Source: Acidobacteriota bacterium
Lineage (GTDB): Bacteria; Acidobacteriota; Vicinamibacteria; Marinacidobacterales; Marinacidobacteraceae
NCBI GenBank assembly: GCA_028877265.1
Contig: JAPPGX010000086.1
Location: 1 to 64,000 of the forward strand
Direction of reading: 5' to 3'
DNA: 64,000 nucleotides
Shown one piece after another: positions 53,201-61,860 of this stretch. The translations under genes and the position numbers were made by a program. Under the pieces are notes generated by a model that searched no databases, was not told the origin of the DNA, and was given only the letters and a program-made list of their open reading frames with translations. The number at the start of each line of letters is the position of its first letter. The stretch's first letter is position 1.

Positions 53201-54481
53201 ATCGGGGCAGCGCTCTCGCTGCTCGAGGCCGAAGGACTGGTGCTCCAGGGACGGTTTCGCCGCCCCCCGGCCGCTGACGGCCCGCCCGAGTGGTGCCACC
53301 GGCGGGTGCTCGCCCGCATCCATCGGCTCACCCTCGCCCGGCTCCGCCGCGAGTCGGCGCCGGTCAGCGCCGCCGCCTTCCTCGAGTTCCTCGCCGGGTG
53401 GCAGCACCTGACCGCGGAAACCCGTCTCCACGGTCCGCGCGGGGTCCGGGAGGTGATCGCCCAGCTCCAGGGACTCGAAGCGCCGGCGGCGGCCTGGGAG
53501 TCCCGGATCCTGCCGGTGCGAGTCACCGGCTACCGGCGCGACTGGCTCGACGAGAACTGTCTCTCGGGGGAAGTGGTCTGGGGCCGGACGTCCGATCCGG
53601 AGCCGTCCCCGAGCGGGAGCCCGGCGCGGCCGACCCGGGCCGCTCCGATCGGTCTGCTCCTCAGGAGCGATCTCGGCCGGTGGCTCCGGCCGCGGCGAGC
53701 GGACCCGGACGACCTCTCCTCCGCCGCCGGCAAGGTACTCGGGCTTCTGGAAAGCGGCGGCGCCCAGTTCTTTACCGAACTCCAGGCGCGATCCGGGTTG
53801 CTTCCCGCCGCTCTCGAGAACGCGCTCTGGGAACTGACCGCCCGTGGCCGGGTCACGGCGGACGGTTTCGACAACCTGCGGGCCCTCATGGATCCGCGGC
53901 GGCGGAGCGCGTACGGGCGCTACCGCCGGCGCAAGGCCCGCTATTCACCGGGCCGCTGGGCGCTCCTCGCGGCGCCCGGCGGGGATGAGGCAGAACCCGC
54001 GGACCATGAAGGAGTGGCGCTCCAGCTCCTCCGGCGCTGGGGCGTGGTGTTCCGCGAACTCCTGAAACGGGAGCGGACCCCGTCGCGCTGGCGGGACCTG
54101 CAGCTCGTCCTGCGGCGGCTGGAGATGCGCGGCGAGGTGGTGGGCGGCCAGTTCGTCTCCACCTTCCCCGGGGAACAGTTCGCGCTGCCCGAAGCGGTCG
54201 CTCCGCTCCGCCGCGCGGGCCGGAACGGCGCCCCCGACACCGGCTCCGGAGTGCGGGTCAGGATCGGCGCGGCCGATCCTTTGAACCTGTCCGGGATTCT
54301 GGTTCCGGGCCCGCGCATCCCCGTCACTTCATCGGAGAACCTGATCCTTGCGGAAGGCGGACTGACTCCGGCGGGCCAGGGCCCCCTCCGGCCCGACTTC
54401 GACCCGCAAACACCGCCGCCACCAAGAAGCGTGCCGGAACGTGTCGGCACGCGAAGCTCGGAGTCTCTTCTAGAGCCGTAA
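50210..54481 (+). CDS. lhr: Lhr-type DEAD/DEAH helicase
   Basis: The 1,423-residue long-form Lhr. The superfamily-2 core has Walker A TAPTGSGKT (residues 43-51), VSPLKALSADI (Ia), TTPESLYLLL, DEIH (169-172), SATVRPL (III) and the C-terminal LELGIDIGSVDL and QRVGRSGH (V and VI). The Lhr winged-helix and beta-barrel domains and a long C-terminal domain follow. Lhr is a 3'-5' helicase of DNA repair. The GTG at 50210 places the helicase motifs at normal distance; upstream residues belong to the kynU shadow. The C-terminus contains an inverted repeat (CGTGCCG, CGGCACG at 54430-54451) and runs into the vapBC promoter. Confidence 0.95.
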   Translation: MSSSLSRFDPAVAGWFRERFEAPTEPQEKGWPAIARGEDVLITAPTGSGKTLAAFLFALDRLTREARGGALPDETRVVYVSPLKALSADIRRNLEVPLAGIAARAKADGEPLPPVRAELRTGDTPAAERARMTRKPPHILVTTPESLYLLLTAARGREMLRTADSVIVDEIHALARDKRGTHLALSLERLDRLAARPLQRIGLSATVRPLSEVARFLSPRTPEGSTAVPVGHRRAMDLAVEVPDSELGAVATHEVMEDIRDRIAALIEAHDTTLVFVNTRRMAERLTHVLAERLPEDAVLAHHGSLAREVRLEAERRLHSGEVRAIVATASLELGIDIGSVDLACQLGSPRSIAVALQRVGRSGHWLGAIPKGRFFPTTRDELVECAALMAAVESGDLDRIRIPEAPLDILAQQLVAEAGATPEERHDLDSLFGFARGAYPYRRLERAAFDAVVGVLAEGVATTRGRRGAFLHRDSVAGTVRARRNARLAAIQNGGAIPETAQYQVVAEPDDRVVGQLDEDFAIESTAGDVFLLGTTSWRIRRIAQGQVRVEDAQGAAPTIPFWRGEAPGRTAELSARVAELRERVDQGAAEARSGLQRDSHLDAAGTDQVLRYLAAGRAALGAMPSQRTVVAERFFDDSGGMQLVIHAPFGSRINRAWGLALRKRFCRSFNLELQAAATDDGIVISLTDLHSFPLESVFSFLKPGNLEHVLTQAVLGVPLFAARWRWAVSRALQVPRRRHGQRVPPPIQRMLTDDLLAAVFPDQAACAENLAGEVRIPEHPLVDEAIRDCLREALDVDGLRTLLEDIGDGKVRTVAVDTPEASPFAAEILNANPFAFLDPAPLEERRSRAVRMRRSLPPEFDTEAVLDPEAIAQAAAEAAPLVRDADELHDALLTLGAVRETPEWSGFFEELEAGNRAGTVVAGDARFWVAAERLGLARAVWPDALLPPRAPAPDDGDAADTRAEAVAAILRGVMDCSGPVTVAALAARLALPEARIGAALSLLEAEGLVLQGRFRRPPAADGPPEWCHRRVLARIHRLTLARLRRESAPVSAAAFLEFLAGWQHLTAETRLHGPRGVREVIAQLQGLEAPAAAWESRILPVRVTGYRRDWLDENCLSGEVVWGRTSDPEPSPSGSPARPTRAAPIGLLLRSDLGRWLRPRRADPDDLSSAAGKVLGLLESGGAQFFTELQARSGLLPAALENALWELTARGRVTADGFDNLRALMDPRRRSAYGRYRRRKARYSPGRWALLAAPGGDEAEPADHEGVALQLLRRWGVVFRELLKRERTPSRWRDLQLVLRRLEMRGEVVGGQFVSTFPGEQFALPEAVAPLRRAGRNGAPDTGSGVRVRIGAADPLNLSGILVPGPRIPVTSSENLILAEGGLTPAGQGPLRPDFDPQTPPPPRSVPERVGTRSSESLLEP

Positions 54482-54495
54482 ATATGGTAATATGG
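54478..54495 (+). promoter_or_regulatory. AT-rich vapBC promoter/operator region
   Basis: The stretch GTAAATATGGTAATATGG contains the lhr TAA stop, a tandem AATATGG repeat (54481-54487 and 54489-54495) and the first ATG of vapB. It is one of the most AT-rich spots in the window. Toxin-antitoxin promoters are usually bound by the antitoxin complex, and the direct repeat could be such a site. Confidence 0.35.
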
Positions 54496-54767
54496 GTCTG
54501 ATGAAGACGACGATCGACCTTCCCGACCCCATCCTCCGGCAGGCGAGGATCGTGGCCGCCGCCCGTGGGACGACGCTGAAGCAACTGTTTACCGAAGCCC
54601 TCGAAGAGAAGATCCGCTCCACTGCGGCGAGGACGGGAGGTTCGGGGAACCGCCCGCCGTGGATGGCAACCTTCGGAGAGCTTTCCCACCTTTCGGAGGA
54701 GACCCGCCGCATCCAGCGCATCATTGACGACGAGTTCGGACGCCTGGAACCCGAAGATCTCGAGTGA
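54492..54767 (+). CDS. vapB: VapB-type antitoxin
   Basis: The 91-residue protein has an N-terminal ribbon-helix-helix-like segment (MKTTIDLPDPILRQARIVAA, then RGTTLKQLFTEALEEKIR) and a C-terminal toxin-binding tail rich in acidic residues. The same layout is seen in VapB antitoxins paired with PIN toxins. It may start at ATG 54492 or ATG 54501 (MKTTIDLP); the latter begins directly at the conserved block. No ribosome-binding site is seen, so the mRNA may be leaderless. The TGA overlaps the GTG of vapC (GTGA), the standard coupling. Confidence 0.88.
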   Translation: MGLMKTTIDLPDPILRQARIVAAARGTTLKQLFTEALEEKIRSTAARTGGSGNRPPWMATFGELSHLSEETRRIQRIIDDEFGRLEPEDLE

Positions 54768-55141
54768 TCCTCGACACGAACGCCTTGTCCGCGTGGGCGG
54801 ACGGCGACGCCGACGTCGAGGCGTCGGCCCTCCTCGCGGACCGGCCCGTCGTCCCCGTCGTCGTGTTGGGCGAGTACCTCTTCGGGATTCGCCAATCACG
54901 CCATCGCGCTCACTATGAGGACTGGCTTCGGCGCACGCTGCCGTTGGTGCGGATCGCCATCAGCGATTCAGGGACCGCGGAGTCCTACGCCACGGTCCGT
55001 CTTGAACTCAAGGCCGCCGGATGTCCGATTCCGGCCAATGACCTCTGGATCGCCGCGCTGGCGCGACAGCACGGATTGCCAGTACTCAGCCGCGATACCC
55101 ATTTCGACGCCGTCCGGGATCTGGAGAGGATTCCCTTCTGA
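54764..55141 (+). CDS. vapC: VapC-type PIN-domain toxin
   Basis: The 125-residue ribonuclease of the PIN fold probably cuts RNA when released from its antitoxin. The acidic metal-binding residues are Asp4 (ILDTNALSAW), Glu in VVLGEYLFGI, Asp in PANDLWIAALA and Asp in LSRDTHFD. The full length suggests an intact toxin. Expression is coupled to the antitoxin by a GTGA overlap. The pair sits between lhr and galK without insertion-sequence remnants. The RNA target is unknown. Confidence 0.9.
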   Translation: MILDTNALSAWADGDADVEASALLADRPVVPVVVLGEYLFGIRQSRHRAHYEDWLRRTLPLVRIAISDSGTAESYATVRLELKAAGCPIPANDLWIAALARQHGLPVLSRDTHFDAVRDLERIPF

Positions 55142-55194
55142 GTCGGACGGAACGAGAAGCCGGCACAGTCCCGACGGGAGGCCGGACGACGCCT

Positions 55195-56433
55195 GTGTCA
55201 CGGAAAGCTCCCGAGCCGGCTCCGGTCGAGGCGGCCCGGATGGAATTCCGGCGCCGGTTTGGCGGGTCACCGGAGGGCGTCGCCTTCGCGCCGGGACGGG
55301 TGAACCTCATCGGCGAGCACGTGGATTACTGCGGACTTCCCGTCCTTCCGGCCGCCCTGTCCCACGGCGTAGCGCTCGCCTTTGCGGCCCGCCAGGACGA
55401 CCGGGTGCGGTGCCTGACGACCGCACCTGGATTCGACGAAGCCCACTTCACCCTCGGGGAAACCCCGGCGCCCGCGGGATTCGGGCGCTATCTCGCCGCC
55501 GCCGGGGCCGCCCTCGACGCGGGCCGCTGGACAACGGCGTCCCGCGCCGGGTTCGACGGGGCGATCGCCTCCGACCTTCCCGTGGCCGCCGGTCTTTCGT
55601 CTTCGTCGGCGGTGGTGATTGCCGGCGCGCTCGCGCTGCTCGCGGTTCGGGGCCGGGTGGCCCCCGGCGCCGGCCTGCCGGACGAAACGGCGATGCGGCT
55701 TGCCCTCGATCTCGCCGACGCGGAACACGGAGTGGCCATCCAGGGGGGCGCGATGGACCAGTCCATCGGCCTGGGCGGCAGGCGCGGGCACGCGCTCCAC
55801 ATCACTTTCGAGCCGCGCGGCTGGACCCCCGTCCCGGTGGACCCGTCGCGGTTTCGCTTCCTGGTCGCCTACAGCGGCCAGCGCGCCGACAAGGGAGCCG
55901 CCGCCGGGCGTGTCTTCGACGAACGTGTCCGGCAGACGCGGGAAGCGCTGGTCCTCGCCCGAACGTTCCTTCCGGAGGCCGATGGGTATCCGGCGCTCCT
56001 CGCGAACCACACCCTTCCGGAACTCCTCGCGGCCGCGGCGCGGCTGCCGGCACCGCTGGACGGACGGTTCCGGCACGTCGTGACCGAAGCCCGGCGCACC
56101 CGAGAGGCCGTGGAGCATCTCCGGAAGGGCGACGCCCCCGCTCTCGGCGAGGCGCTGGACGCATCCCACGAGAGCCTGCGGCGCGACTACGAGGTCAGCA
56201 CGCCGGACGTCGACGAACTCGTCGAAACCGCCCGGATCGTGGGGGCGCTCGGCGCGCGGCTCACCGGCGCCGGGCTCGGCGGCTCGGTGGTGATCCTCGC
56301 CTCGCCGGAACGGAAAGCGGCGATCCGGTCCCACTTGACCGAGCGGTACTACCTCCCCCGTGGAATCGCCGTGCCCCAGGACACCCACCTCCTGGACGCC
56401 GCGCCCGCCGGGCCGGCATTCCTCGCGCCCTGA
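55195..56433 (+). CDS. galK: Galactokinase
   Basis: The 412-residue GHMP-family kinase phosphorylates galactose to galactose-1-phosphate. It shows the galactokinase signature GRVNLIGEHVDYCGLPVLP, the ATP-binding PVAAGLSSSSAVVIAGALAL and the C-terminal LTGAGLGGSVVILA. The catalytic Asp is expected in GGAMDQSIGLGG. It starts with GTG at 55195, shortly after vapC, with no clear ribosome-binding site. No other Leloir gene is visible. It converges on the RND gene with four bases between the stops. Confidence 0.93.
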   Translation: MSRKAPEPAPVEAARMEFRRRFGGSPEGVAFAPGRVNLIGEHVDYCGLPVLPAALSHGVALAFAARQDDRVRCLTTAPGFDEAHFTLGETPAPAGFGRYLAAAGAALDAGRWTTASRAGFDGAIASDLPVAAGLSSSSAVVIAGALALLAVRGRVAPGAGLPDETAMRLALDLADAEHGVAIQGGAMDQSIGLGGRRGHALHITFEPRGWTPVPVDPSRFRFLVAYSGQRADKGAAAGRVFDERVRQTREALVLARTFLPEADGYPALLANHTLPELLAAAARLPAPLDGRFRHVVTEARRTREAVEHLRKGDAPALGEALDASHESLRRDYEVSTPDVDELVETARIVGALGARLTGAGLGGSVVILASPERKAAIRSHLTERYYLPRGIAVPQDTHLLDAAPAGPAFLAP

Positions 56434-56437
56434 GGGG

Positions 56438-59400
56438 TCAGGGAGCCGAGCCGGGTCGCGCGAAGGTCCCGGTCACGTCGCTCGCGAGGCTGTAGAGAAC
56501 GGGCACCACGAACAACGTGACCAGGGTGGCGAAGGCAACCCCGAAAGCCAGCGACACCGCCATCGGAATCAGCAGCGCGGCCTGATAGCTGCGCTCCGCC
56601 AACAACGGGGTCACGCCGGCGCAGGTGGTAACCGACGTGAGGATGACGGCCCGGAAACGCGCCGGTCCGGACTCGAGCGCCGCCTCCCGGGCCGATAGCC
56701 CCCGCGCCCGGCGCCGATTCGTGAAGTCGAGCATCACCAGCGCGTCGTTCACCACGATCCCGATGAGCGGCACCATCCCGAAGAGGCTCATCGAGTCGAG
56801 GTTGATTCCCATGATGAGATGCCCGAACAGGGCTCCGGCGAGTCCGAACGGGATCGCGGCCAGGATGAGGAACGGCTGGGTCCACGAACCGAGCGGGATC
56901 GCGAGCAACACGAAGATGAGCATCACGGCCAGAAGCCCGCTGCGCGCCAGGGCTTCCTGGCCCTCCTCCGCCTCGCCCGCCATCCCGGCAACGCTGAAGT
57001 CGTATCCCGGGAAGCGCTCGCGGAGCCCGGGCAGCACCTGATCGCGGGCGGCGGCGATGACCGCATCCGGGGTGGCCACCCGCCCGTCCACGCTGGCCAG
57101 CACGGTGACCGCCCGCAGCGAGTCCACCCGGCGGATGACCGACTGTCCGGCGGCAGCGGAGACTTCGGCGATCTCGCCCAGCGGGTTCACCCGCCCGTCG
57201 GGGCTGCGCACGAGCATCCCGGCCACCCCCAACGCACCACCCGAATCGGCGCGCGGGGCGCGCAGCACCACCCGAATCTCGTCGCGGCCCCGCTGCAGCC
57301 GCGCGATCTCCTCGCCATGAAACGCCTGGCGGAGCTGACGTCCCACGGCCCCCGCGGTGATCCCGGTGCCCGACTCCCCGGGGCGGACCCGAGCCACGAG
57401 GCCCGGAGCGCCTCCCTCGAAGTCGTCGGTCACGGACGTCACTCCCGGAACCTCGCGGAGTCCCGCCTGGAGGGCCCCGGAGGCCGCCAGGAGGCCTGCG
57501 AACTCCGGGCCCCGAATCCGGAGCGACACGTCCGCCGCCTGACCGAACGCATCGCTGATCACGGACACCCTCGCGTCCACCGGTTCCGATCGAATCCGGT
57601 CCCGGACCCGGTCCGCGACGGCGCGCGTCGGGATTCCCGCGCGGTCCTCCTGGGGGCTGAGCCGCCAGACGATCTGGCCGACGGACGGGCCCACCTCCGC
57701 AGCCTGTCCGCCGAACGACTCCCCGACCCCGATCGGAATCCGCTGCCCCACCAGAACCGCGCGGTGACGTTCGACGTCCACTCCCGACTCGGCGCGAATC
57801 GCCTCGCGCACCTCATCCACCGTCGCGTTGAGCGAGGCGACCACCGCCCGCGTGGTGTCCGAAGTCGCTTCCGCCGGCAGCTTGACCTGGACGAACGCGA
57901 TGTTGTTGTCCATGGGGGAACCCGTCACGACCTGGACGAAGCCGCCCGCGGTGAGCCCGAACGCCAGGCACAGTGCGAAGACTCCGAGCGCCAGGGTCGC
58001 GAGCCGATTGTCGAGCGCCCACCGGAGCGCGGGCCGGTAGATCGCCTCCACGGTCCAGTCGAAGCCCGACTGGACCGCGCCCCGGATCCGCGCGAGACGG
58101 CGGCTCGGACGCACGGACAGGCCGCCGTGCGCCAGGTGATGCGGGAGGATCCAGGCGGCCTCGAGCAGCGAGAACGCCAGGATCGGGATCACCATCCGCG
58201 GCACATCGCCGATCAGCTCGCCGTAGACGCCAGGAATCCCGAGAAGCGGGGCAAAGGCGGCCATCGTGGTCAGCACCCCGAAGGCGGCCGGGAAGAGGAC
58301 CCTCCGGGTGCCGCGAATCGCCGATTCCTCCCGGCTCTCCCCACCGTCGTCCATCCGTCGCTGGACGTTCTCGCCCACCACGATCGCGTCGTCCACCACG
58401 ATGCCGAGGGCCACGATGAACGCGAACATGCTGAGCAGGTTGACGGTGATCCCGAGCCCCGGCATCAGCAGAAAGGCGCCGAAGAACGTGAACGGCAGTC
58501 CGGCCGCCGTCCAGACGGCGAGGCGGGTCGAGAGCGTGAAGAAGAGGACCAGGAAGATGAGTCCGAGACCGGACAGCCCGTTCCGGACCATGAGATCCAG
58601 ACGGCCCTGGAAATCCTCGGATGCGAAGTACCACGGCGTGACCCGGATCCCGTCGGGGAGCTCCATCGCCCGGATGACCTCCCGCGCACCCGCCGTGGTG
58701 TCCGCGAGCCGGCCACCGTCCTGCAACAGAACGCTCAGGAACACCGCCGGCTCGCCGTTCATCGAGGCTTCGCGATCCGACGCCGCGAAGCCGTCGGTCA
58801 CGGCGGCGATGTCGGCGAGCCGCACCACGCCGGCGCCGGACGCCGTGATGACCGGAATTCGCCCGAAATCCGCGGCGGTCGTCGCCGCGCCCTCGGTACG
58901 CAGGCTGAGTTCATGGGCGCCGCTCCGTGCGGTGCCGGCGGGGATTTCCGCGGAGCCCAGCCGGATGGCGTCCGCGACCCGGTCGAAGGTCAGTCCGAAC
59001 CGCGTCAGGTTCTGCTCCGGAATCTCGATGGTCAGTTCCTGATCCCAGCCCGTCAGCCGCTCCACGGCGGCCACCCCGGGCACCGCCACCACCGCGTCGT
59101 GGACGCGCCGGGCCGCCTGGTGGAGATCTCGCTCGCTCACCGCCCCGTGCACGGCGATCCGGAAGATCTCCCGGTACCGGGCAATTTCGGAAACCACGGG
59201 ATCCTCCGCCTCGGCCGGAAGCGAGGTGAGGGATCCCACCCGTTCGCGCACCGTGTCCCCGATCCGGCGAATGTCCGCCCCGGCTTCGAGCACCAGCGTG
59301 AGCCCTCCGGCGTCATCCGTCGCGAGCCCGCTCATTTCCCGCACGCCCTCGATGCCCCGCAGCGCTTCCTCGAGTGAGAGCAACACGCGGGACTCGACCA

Positions 59401-59608
59401 CTTCGGCCTCCGCTCCCGGCACCACGACGCGCACCACGACCGCGGGGGAGGACGTTTCCGGAAGGAGTTCGTGCGGAATCCCGCCGAGGGCCAGGTAGCC
59501 GCCCAGCGAAACGCCGAAGAACACGAGGTTCGCGGCGACCCGGTTCCGGACGAACCAGGCGATCACACCGGTGGATCGGCGCTCCTTCTCTGGCAGTTCT
59601 CCGTCCAT
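56438..59608 (-). CDS. RND-family efflux transporter
   Basis: The 1,056-residue inner-membrane pump of the AcrB/MdtB/HAE1 type has twelve predicted membrane segments and two large periplasmic loops. Typical stretches are VRNRVAANLVFFGVSLGGY at the N-terminus, GIVVDDAIVVGENVQRRM (the transmembrane-4 region with two Asp in the proton relay), AFGVLTTMAAFAPLLGIPG, and VPLIGIVVNDALVMLDFTN with ILTSVTTCAGVTPLLAE in the second half. It exports hydrophobic compounds by proton exchange. It is paired with the membrane-fusion protein gene upstream (41-base gap). No TolC-like outer-membrane gene is in the window. Confidence 0.95.
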   Translation of the reverse strand: MDGELPEKERRSTGVIAWFVRNRVAANLVFFGVSLGGYLALGGIPHELLPETSSPAVVVRVVVPGAEAEVVESRVLLSLEEALRGIEGVREMSGLATDDAGGLTLVLEAGADIRRIGDTVRERVGSLTSLPAEAEDPVVSEIARYREIFRIAVHGAVSERDLHQAARRVHDAVVAVPGVAAVERLTGWDQELTIEIPEQNLTRFGLTFDRVADAIRLGSAEIPAGTARSGAHELSLRTEGAATTAADFGRIPVITASGAGVVRLADIAAVTDGFAASDREASMNGEPAVFLSVLLQDGGRLADTTAGAREVIRAMELPDGIRVTPWYFASEDFQGRLDLMVRNGLSGLGLIFLVLFFTLSTRLAVWTAAGLPFTFFGAFLLMPGLGITVNLLSMFAFIVALGIVVDDAIVVGENVQRRMDDGGESREESAIRGTRRVLFPAAFGVLTTMAAFAPLLGIPGVYGELIGDVPRMVIPILAFSLLEAAWILPHHLAHGGLSVRPSRRLARIRGAVQSGFDWTVEAIYRPALRWALDNRLATLALGVFALCLAFGLTAGGFVQVVTGSPMDNNIAFVQVKLPAEATSDTTRAVVASLNATVDEVREAIRAESGVDVERHRAVLVGQRIPIGVGESFGGQAAEVGPSVGQIVWRLSPQEDRAGIPTRAVADRVRDRIRSEPVDARVSVISDAFGQAADVSLRIRGPEFAGLLAASGALQAGLREVPGVTSVTDDFEGGAPGLVARVRPGESGTGITAGAVGRQLRQAFHGEEIARLQRGRDEIRVVLRAPRADSGGALGVAGMLVRSPDGRVNPLGEIAEVSAAAGQSVIRRVDSLRAVTVLASVDGRVATPDAVIAAARDQVLPGLRERFPGYDFSVAGMAGEAEEGQEALARSGLLAVMLIFVLLAIPLGSWTQPFLILAAIPFGLAGALFGHLIMGINLDSMSLFGMVPLIGIVVNDALVMLDFTNRRRARGLSAREAALESGPARFRAVILTSVTTCAGVTPLLAERSYQAALLIPMAVSLAFGVAFATLVTLFVVPVLYSLASDVTGTFARPGSAP

Positions 59609-59649
59609 ACCGGCCGTGCCGCTCAGGAAATCCCTATCGCTCCGCCTCG

Positions 59650-60816
59650 TCAGCGAACCGCCGCCTCCGGAGAATCGGTGGTCCGGACCCGCATCCCCTC
59701 CGCGACCATGGACGGCGGAGACACCACGAGCCGCTCCCCGGCCGCCAGACCGGAGCGGACCAGCAGCGCCGTTTCGCCGGCGGGCCAGAAGGCGTCCACC
59801 TGCCGAATCCGGATCCGGTCCTCACCGTCCACCACGAGCACGGTCCCGTCAGCGCGGAAGGCGCTCACCGGGACGGTGGCCACGTCCGGGAACTCCTTCC
59901 CCTCGATCTCGACCTGCACGAACATCCCGGCCACCAGCGGGGGTCTGCCATCCGGCGTCGTCTCATAAGGCTTCGCCACTTCAATCACGGCCGGCACGAA
60001 ACGGGTCGCCGGATCCATCTCGCCCTCCATCCGGGCGAGCCGTCCTTCCCAGGTCCAGCGGACTTCGGCGTTCGGGGGCCCGAGCGTCGCGGTCACGCGA
60101 GCCGGGGGCGCCCGCGACGCGCTTTCCCGGAACGGGAGGTCCACCAGCGAGAGCGCCGCGTCCGGAAGCGAAACCCGGACCTCGAACACCTCGAGCGAGA
60201 ACAGCTCCATCAGACGGTGTCCCGGGGTGACCCACTCGCCGACTTCGGCGCCGCGAGCGGCGACCAGACCGGAGTGCGGCGCCCGGACTTCCGTATTCCT
60301 CAGGTCCGCTTCCGCGGTTTCGAGGGCCGCCCGGGCGGCGGCGGCGCTCGCTTCCGCCGCCGTCAGCTGCGGAACCCCGAGCGCCAGCGGATCCGGCTCC
60401 GCTCCGGTCCGTTCCCACTCGGTTCGGGCCGTTTCCGCAGCCGCCTGCTCCCGGAGCAGGCGAAGTTCCGCCTCCGCGAGCCGGCTTCGCGCCTCGGCCA
60501 CCGCCTGGGAGTAGCGGGTCGGTCCGATCCGGAAGAGCGGGGACTCCTCGGCTACCTGTGTTCCGACCCGGAGGGCATCGGCGGCCCAGACGACCTCGCC
60601 GGCGACCTGGGCGGCGACCGCGGTGCGGCGTGCGGGCCGCGCCGTGCCGTCCACGGTAACCACGACCCGCTGCGTGCCGAGTTGCACGGTCCGGACCTGA
60701 ACCTCGGGGGGCGCGGGCTCGAACTCCTCGGCCTCGGGCTCCGGACCGAGCGCCACCAGGAGCGCGACGACGGCGAACGAAGCCAACAGGATCGGAACGA
60801 ACAGGAAGCGCCGCAT
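59650..60816 (-). CDS. RND membrane-fusion (periplasmic adaptor) protein
   Basis: The 388-residue adaptor has an N-terminal hydrophobic anchor (residues 5-25), lipoyl-like halves (GTARPARRTAVAAQVAGEVV and NTEVRAPHSGLVAARGAEVGEWV) around a long alpha-helical hairpin (QAVAEARSRLAEAELRLLREQ region), and beta-barrel and membrane-proximal domains. It links the RND pump to an outer-membrane channel. The start MRRFLFVPILL is chosen at ATG 60816, since upstream residues do not resemble a signal. It is directly upstream of the pump gene, forming one operon. Confidence 0.92.
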   Translation of the reverse strand: MRRFLFVPILLASFAVVALLVALGPEPEAEEFEPAPPEVQVRTVQLGTQRVVVTVDGTARPARRTAVAAQVAGEVVWAADALRVGTQVAEESPLFRIGPTRYSQAVAEARSRLAEAELRLLREQAAAETARTEWERTGAEPDPLALGVPQLTAAEASAAAARAALETAEADLRNTEVRAPHSGLVAARGAEVGEWVTPGHRLMELFSLEVFEVRVSLPDAALSLVDLPFRESASRAPPARVTATLGPPNAEVRWTWEGRLARMEGEMDPATRFVPAVIEVAKPYETTPDGRPPLVAGMFVQVEIEGKEFPDVATVPVSAFRADGTVLVVDGEDRIRIRQVDAFWPAGETALLVRSGLAAGERLVVSPPSMVAEGMRVRTTDSPEAAVR

Positions 60817-60968
60817 CACCGGCTCTGGCCTTCCCGCCGCGCGGCGGAAATACGGGCCGCCAAGCATCCCCACATCGTGGAAACAGAGTGTACGGCGAAC
60901 CGGGCTTCCACCGACGCGTCACGCGGGCGGCGATTCGGAGGACCAACCCGGCGCACCCTCGACCGGCC

Positions 60969-60974
60969 TACACT
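60969..60974 (+). promoter_or_regulatory. Candidate -10 element of the metallophosphoesterase gene
   Basis: TACACT followed by CCGCCGCG, 28 bases before the ATG at 61003. No clear ribosome-binding site or -35 is seen. Confidence 0.3.
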
Positions 60975-61002
60975 CCGCCGCGAACACGCATGTCTTCCAA
61001 TC

Positions 61003-61860
61003 ATGGCGCCGGGGGATAGCCCGGTGCGTCTGTGGGGACTTTCGGATCTCCACATCTCGCACCCGCGGAACCGGGAGGCGCTGGACGACTTTCCGGCGCG
61101 TCCCGACGACTGGCTGATCCTTGCCGGAGACCTGACCGACGGGGAACAGGGGCTCGACTGGCTGCTGCGGGCGCTGACCCCCAAGTTCCGGCGGCTGGTC
61201 TGGACGCCGGGCAACCATGAACTCTGGACCGTCCCCGGCAGGGAACCGGGACTGCGGGGCGTCGCGCTGTACGAGCGGCTCGTCGGCATCGCCCGCGCAC
61301 ACGGCGCCCTGACCCCCGAAGATCCGTATCCGGTTGTCGAACACCGGGATGGAAGGGTCCTCATCGCACCGCTGTTCCTGCTCTACGACTACAGCTTCCG
61401 GCCGCCGCACGTTCGGCGCGACGAGGTCGTTCGCTGGGCGCGCGAAACCGGGGCGGTCTGCACCGATGAGTATCTGCTCCACCCCGACCCGTTCCCGGAC
61501 CGGGAGTCGTGGTGCAGCGTGCGGTGCGAGTCGTCTGCCGCCCGGCTCGCCGCGTGCCCGCCGGACATTCCCAAGGTGCTGATCAACCACTTCCCCCTGG
61601 AAGAAGAGCACGCGGTGCTGCCGCGCGTTCCCCGCTTCACCCCCTGGTGCGGGACCCGGCGGACGCGCGGGTGGCACCGGCGGTTCGGCGCCTGCGCGGT
61701 GGTGTACGGGCACCTCCACATCCGAAAGACGGATTGGCTCGACGGCGTGCCCTTTCAGGAGGTGTCTCTCGGTTACCCGCGGCAGTGGGATCGCAGCCGG
61801 GGGATCGGCGCCTACCTGCGGGAAGTGAAGCTGGCGCCGGCGGACGCCGTTTCGCGATGA
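61003..61860 (+). CDS. Calcineurin-like metallophosphoesterase
   Basis: The 285-residue cytosolic protein carries the dimetal phosphoesterase motifs in order: SDLHISH, LAGDLTDG, TPGNHELW, INHFPLEEE and GHLHIRK. It hydrolyses phosphoesters; the substrate could be a nucleotide, a phosphoprotein or a carrier. The ATG at 61003 is used because it precedes SDLH by 12 residues; the earlier in-frame extension is arginine-rich. It overlaps the phosphopantetheinyl transferase gene (ATGA), so the two are coupled. Confidence 0.88.
   Translation: MAPGDSPVRLWGLSDLHISHPRNREALDDFPARPDDWLILAGDLTDGEQGLDWLLRALTPKFRRLVWTPGNHELWTVPGREPGLRGVALYERLVGIARAHGALTPEDPYPVVEHRDGRVLIAPLFLLYDYSFRPPHVRRDEVVRWARETGAVCTDEYLLHPDPFPDRESWCSVRCESSAARLAACPPDIPKVLINHFPLEEEHAVLPRVPRFTPWCGTRRTRGWHRRFGACAVVYGHLHIRKTDWLDGVPFQEVSLGYPRQWDRSRGIGAYLREVKLAPADAVSR

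Noticed and set aside
50144-53431. 1,095-codon open frame antisense to lhr
   Set aside because: Its residues are Arg/Gly/Pro/His-rich with no recognised domain. It mirrors the high-GC codon pattern of lhr, whose motifs are certain.
56819-59377. 852-codon open frame antisense to the RND pump
   Set aside because: A shadow of the third-position GC bias; composition is not protein-like and the opposite strand has clear RND motifs.
59374-61002. N-terminal extension of the metallophosphoesterase frame
   Set aside because: It reads through the antisense of the RND pump and adaptor genes; residues are basic and without a domain.
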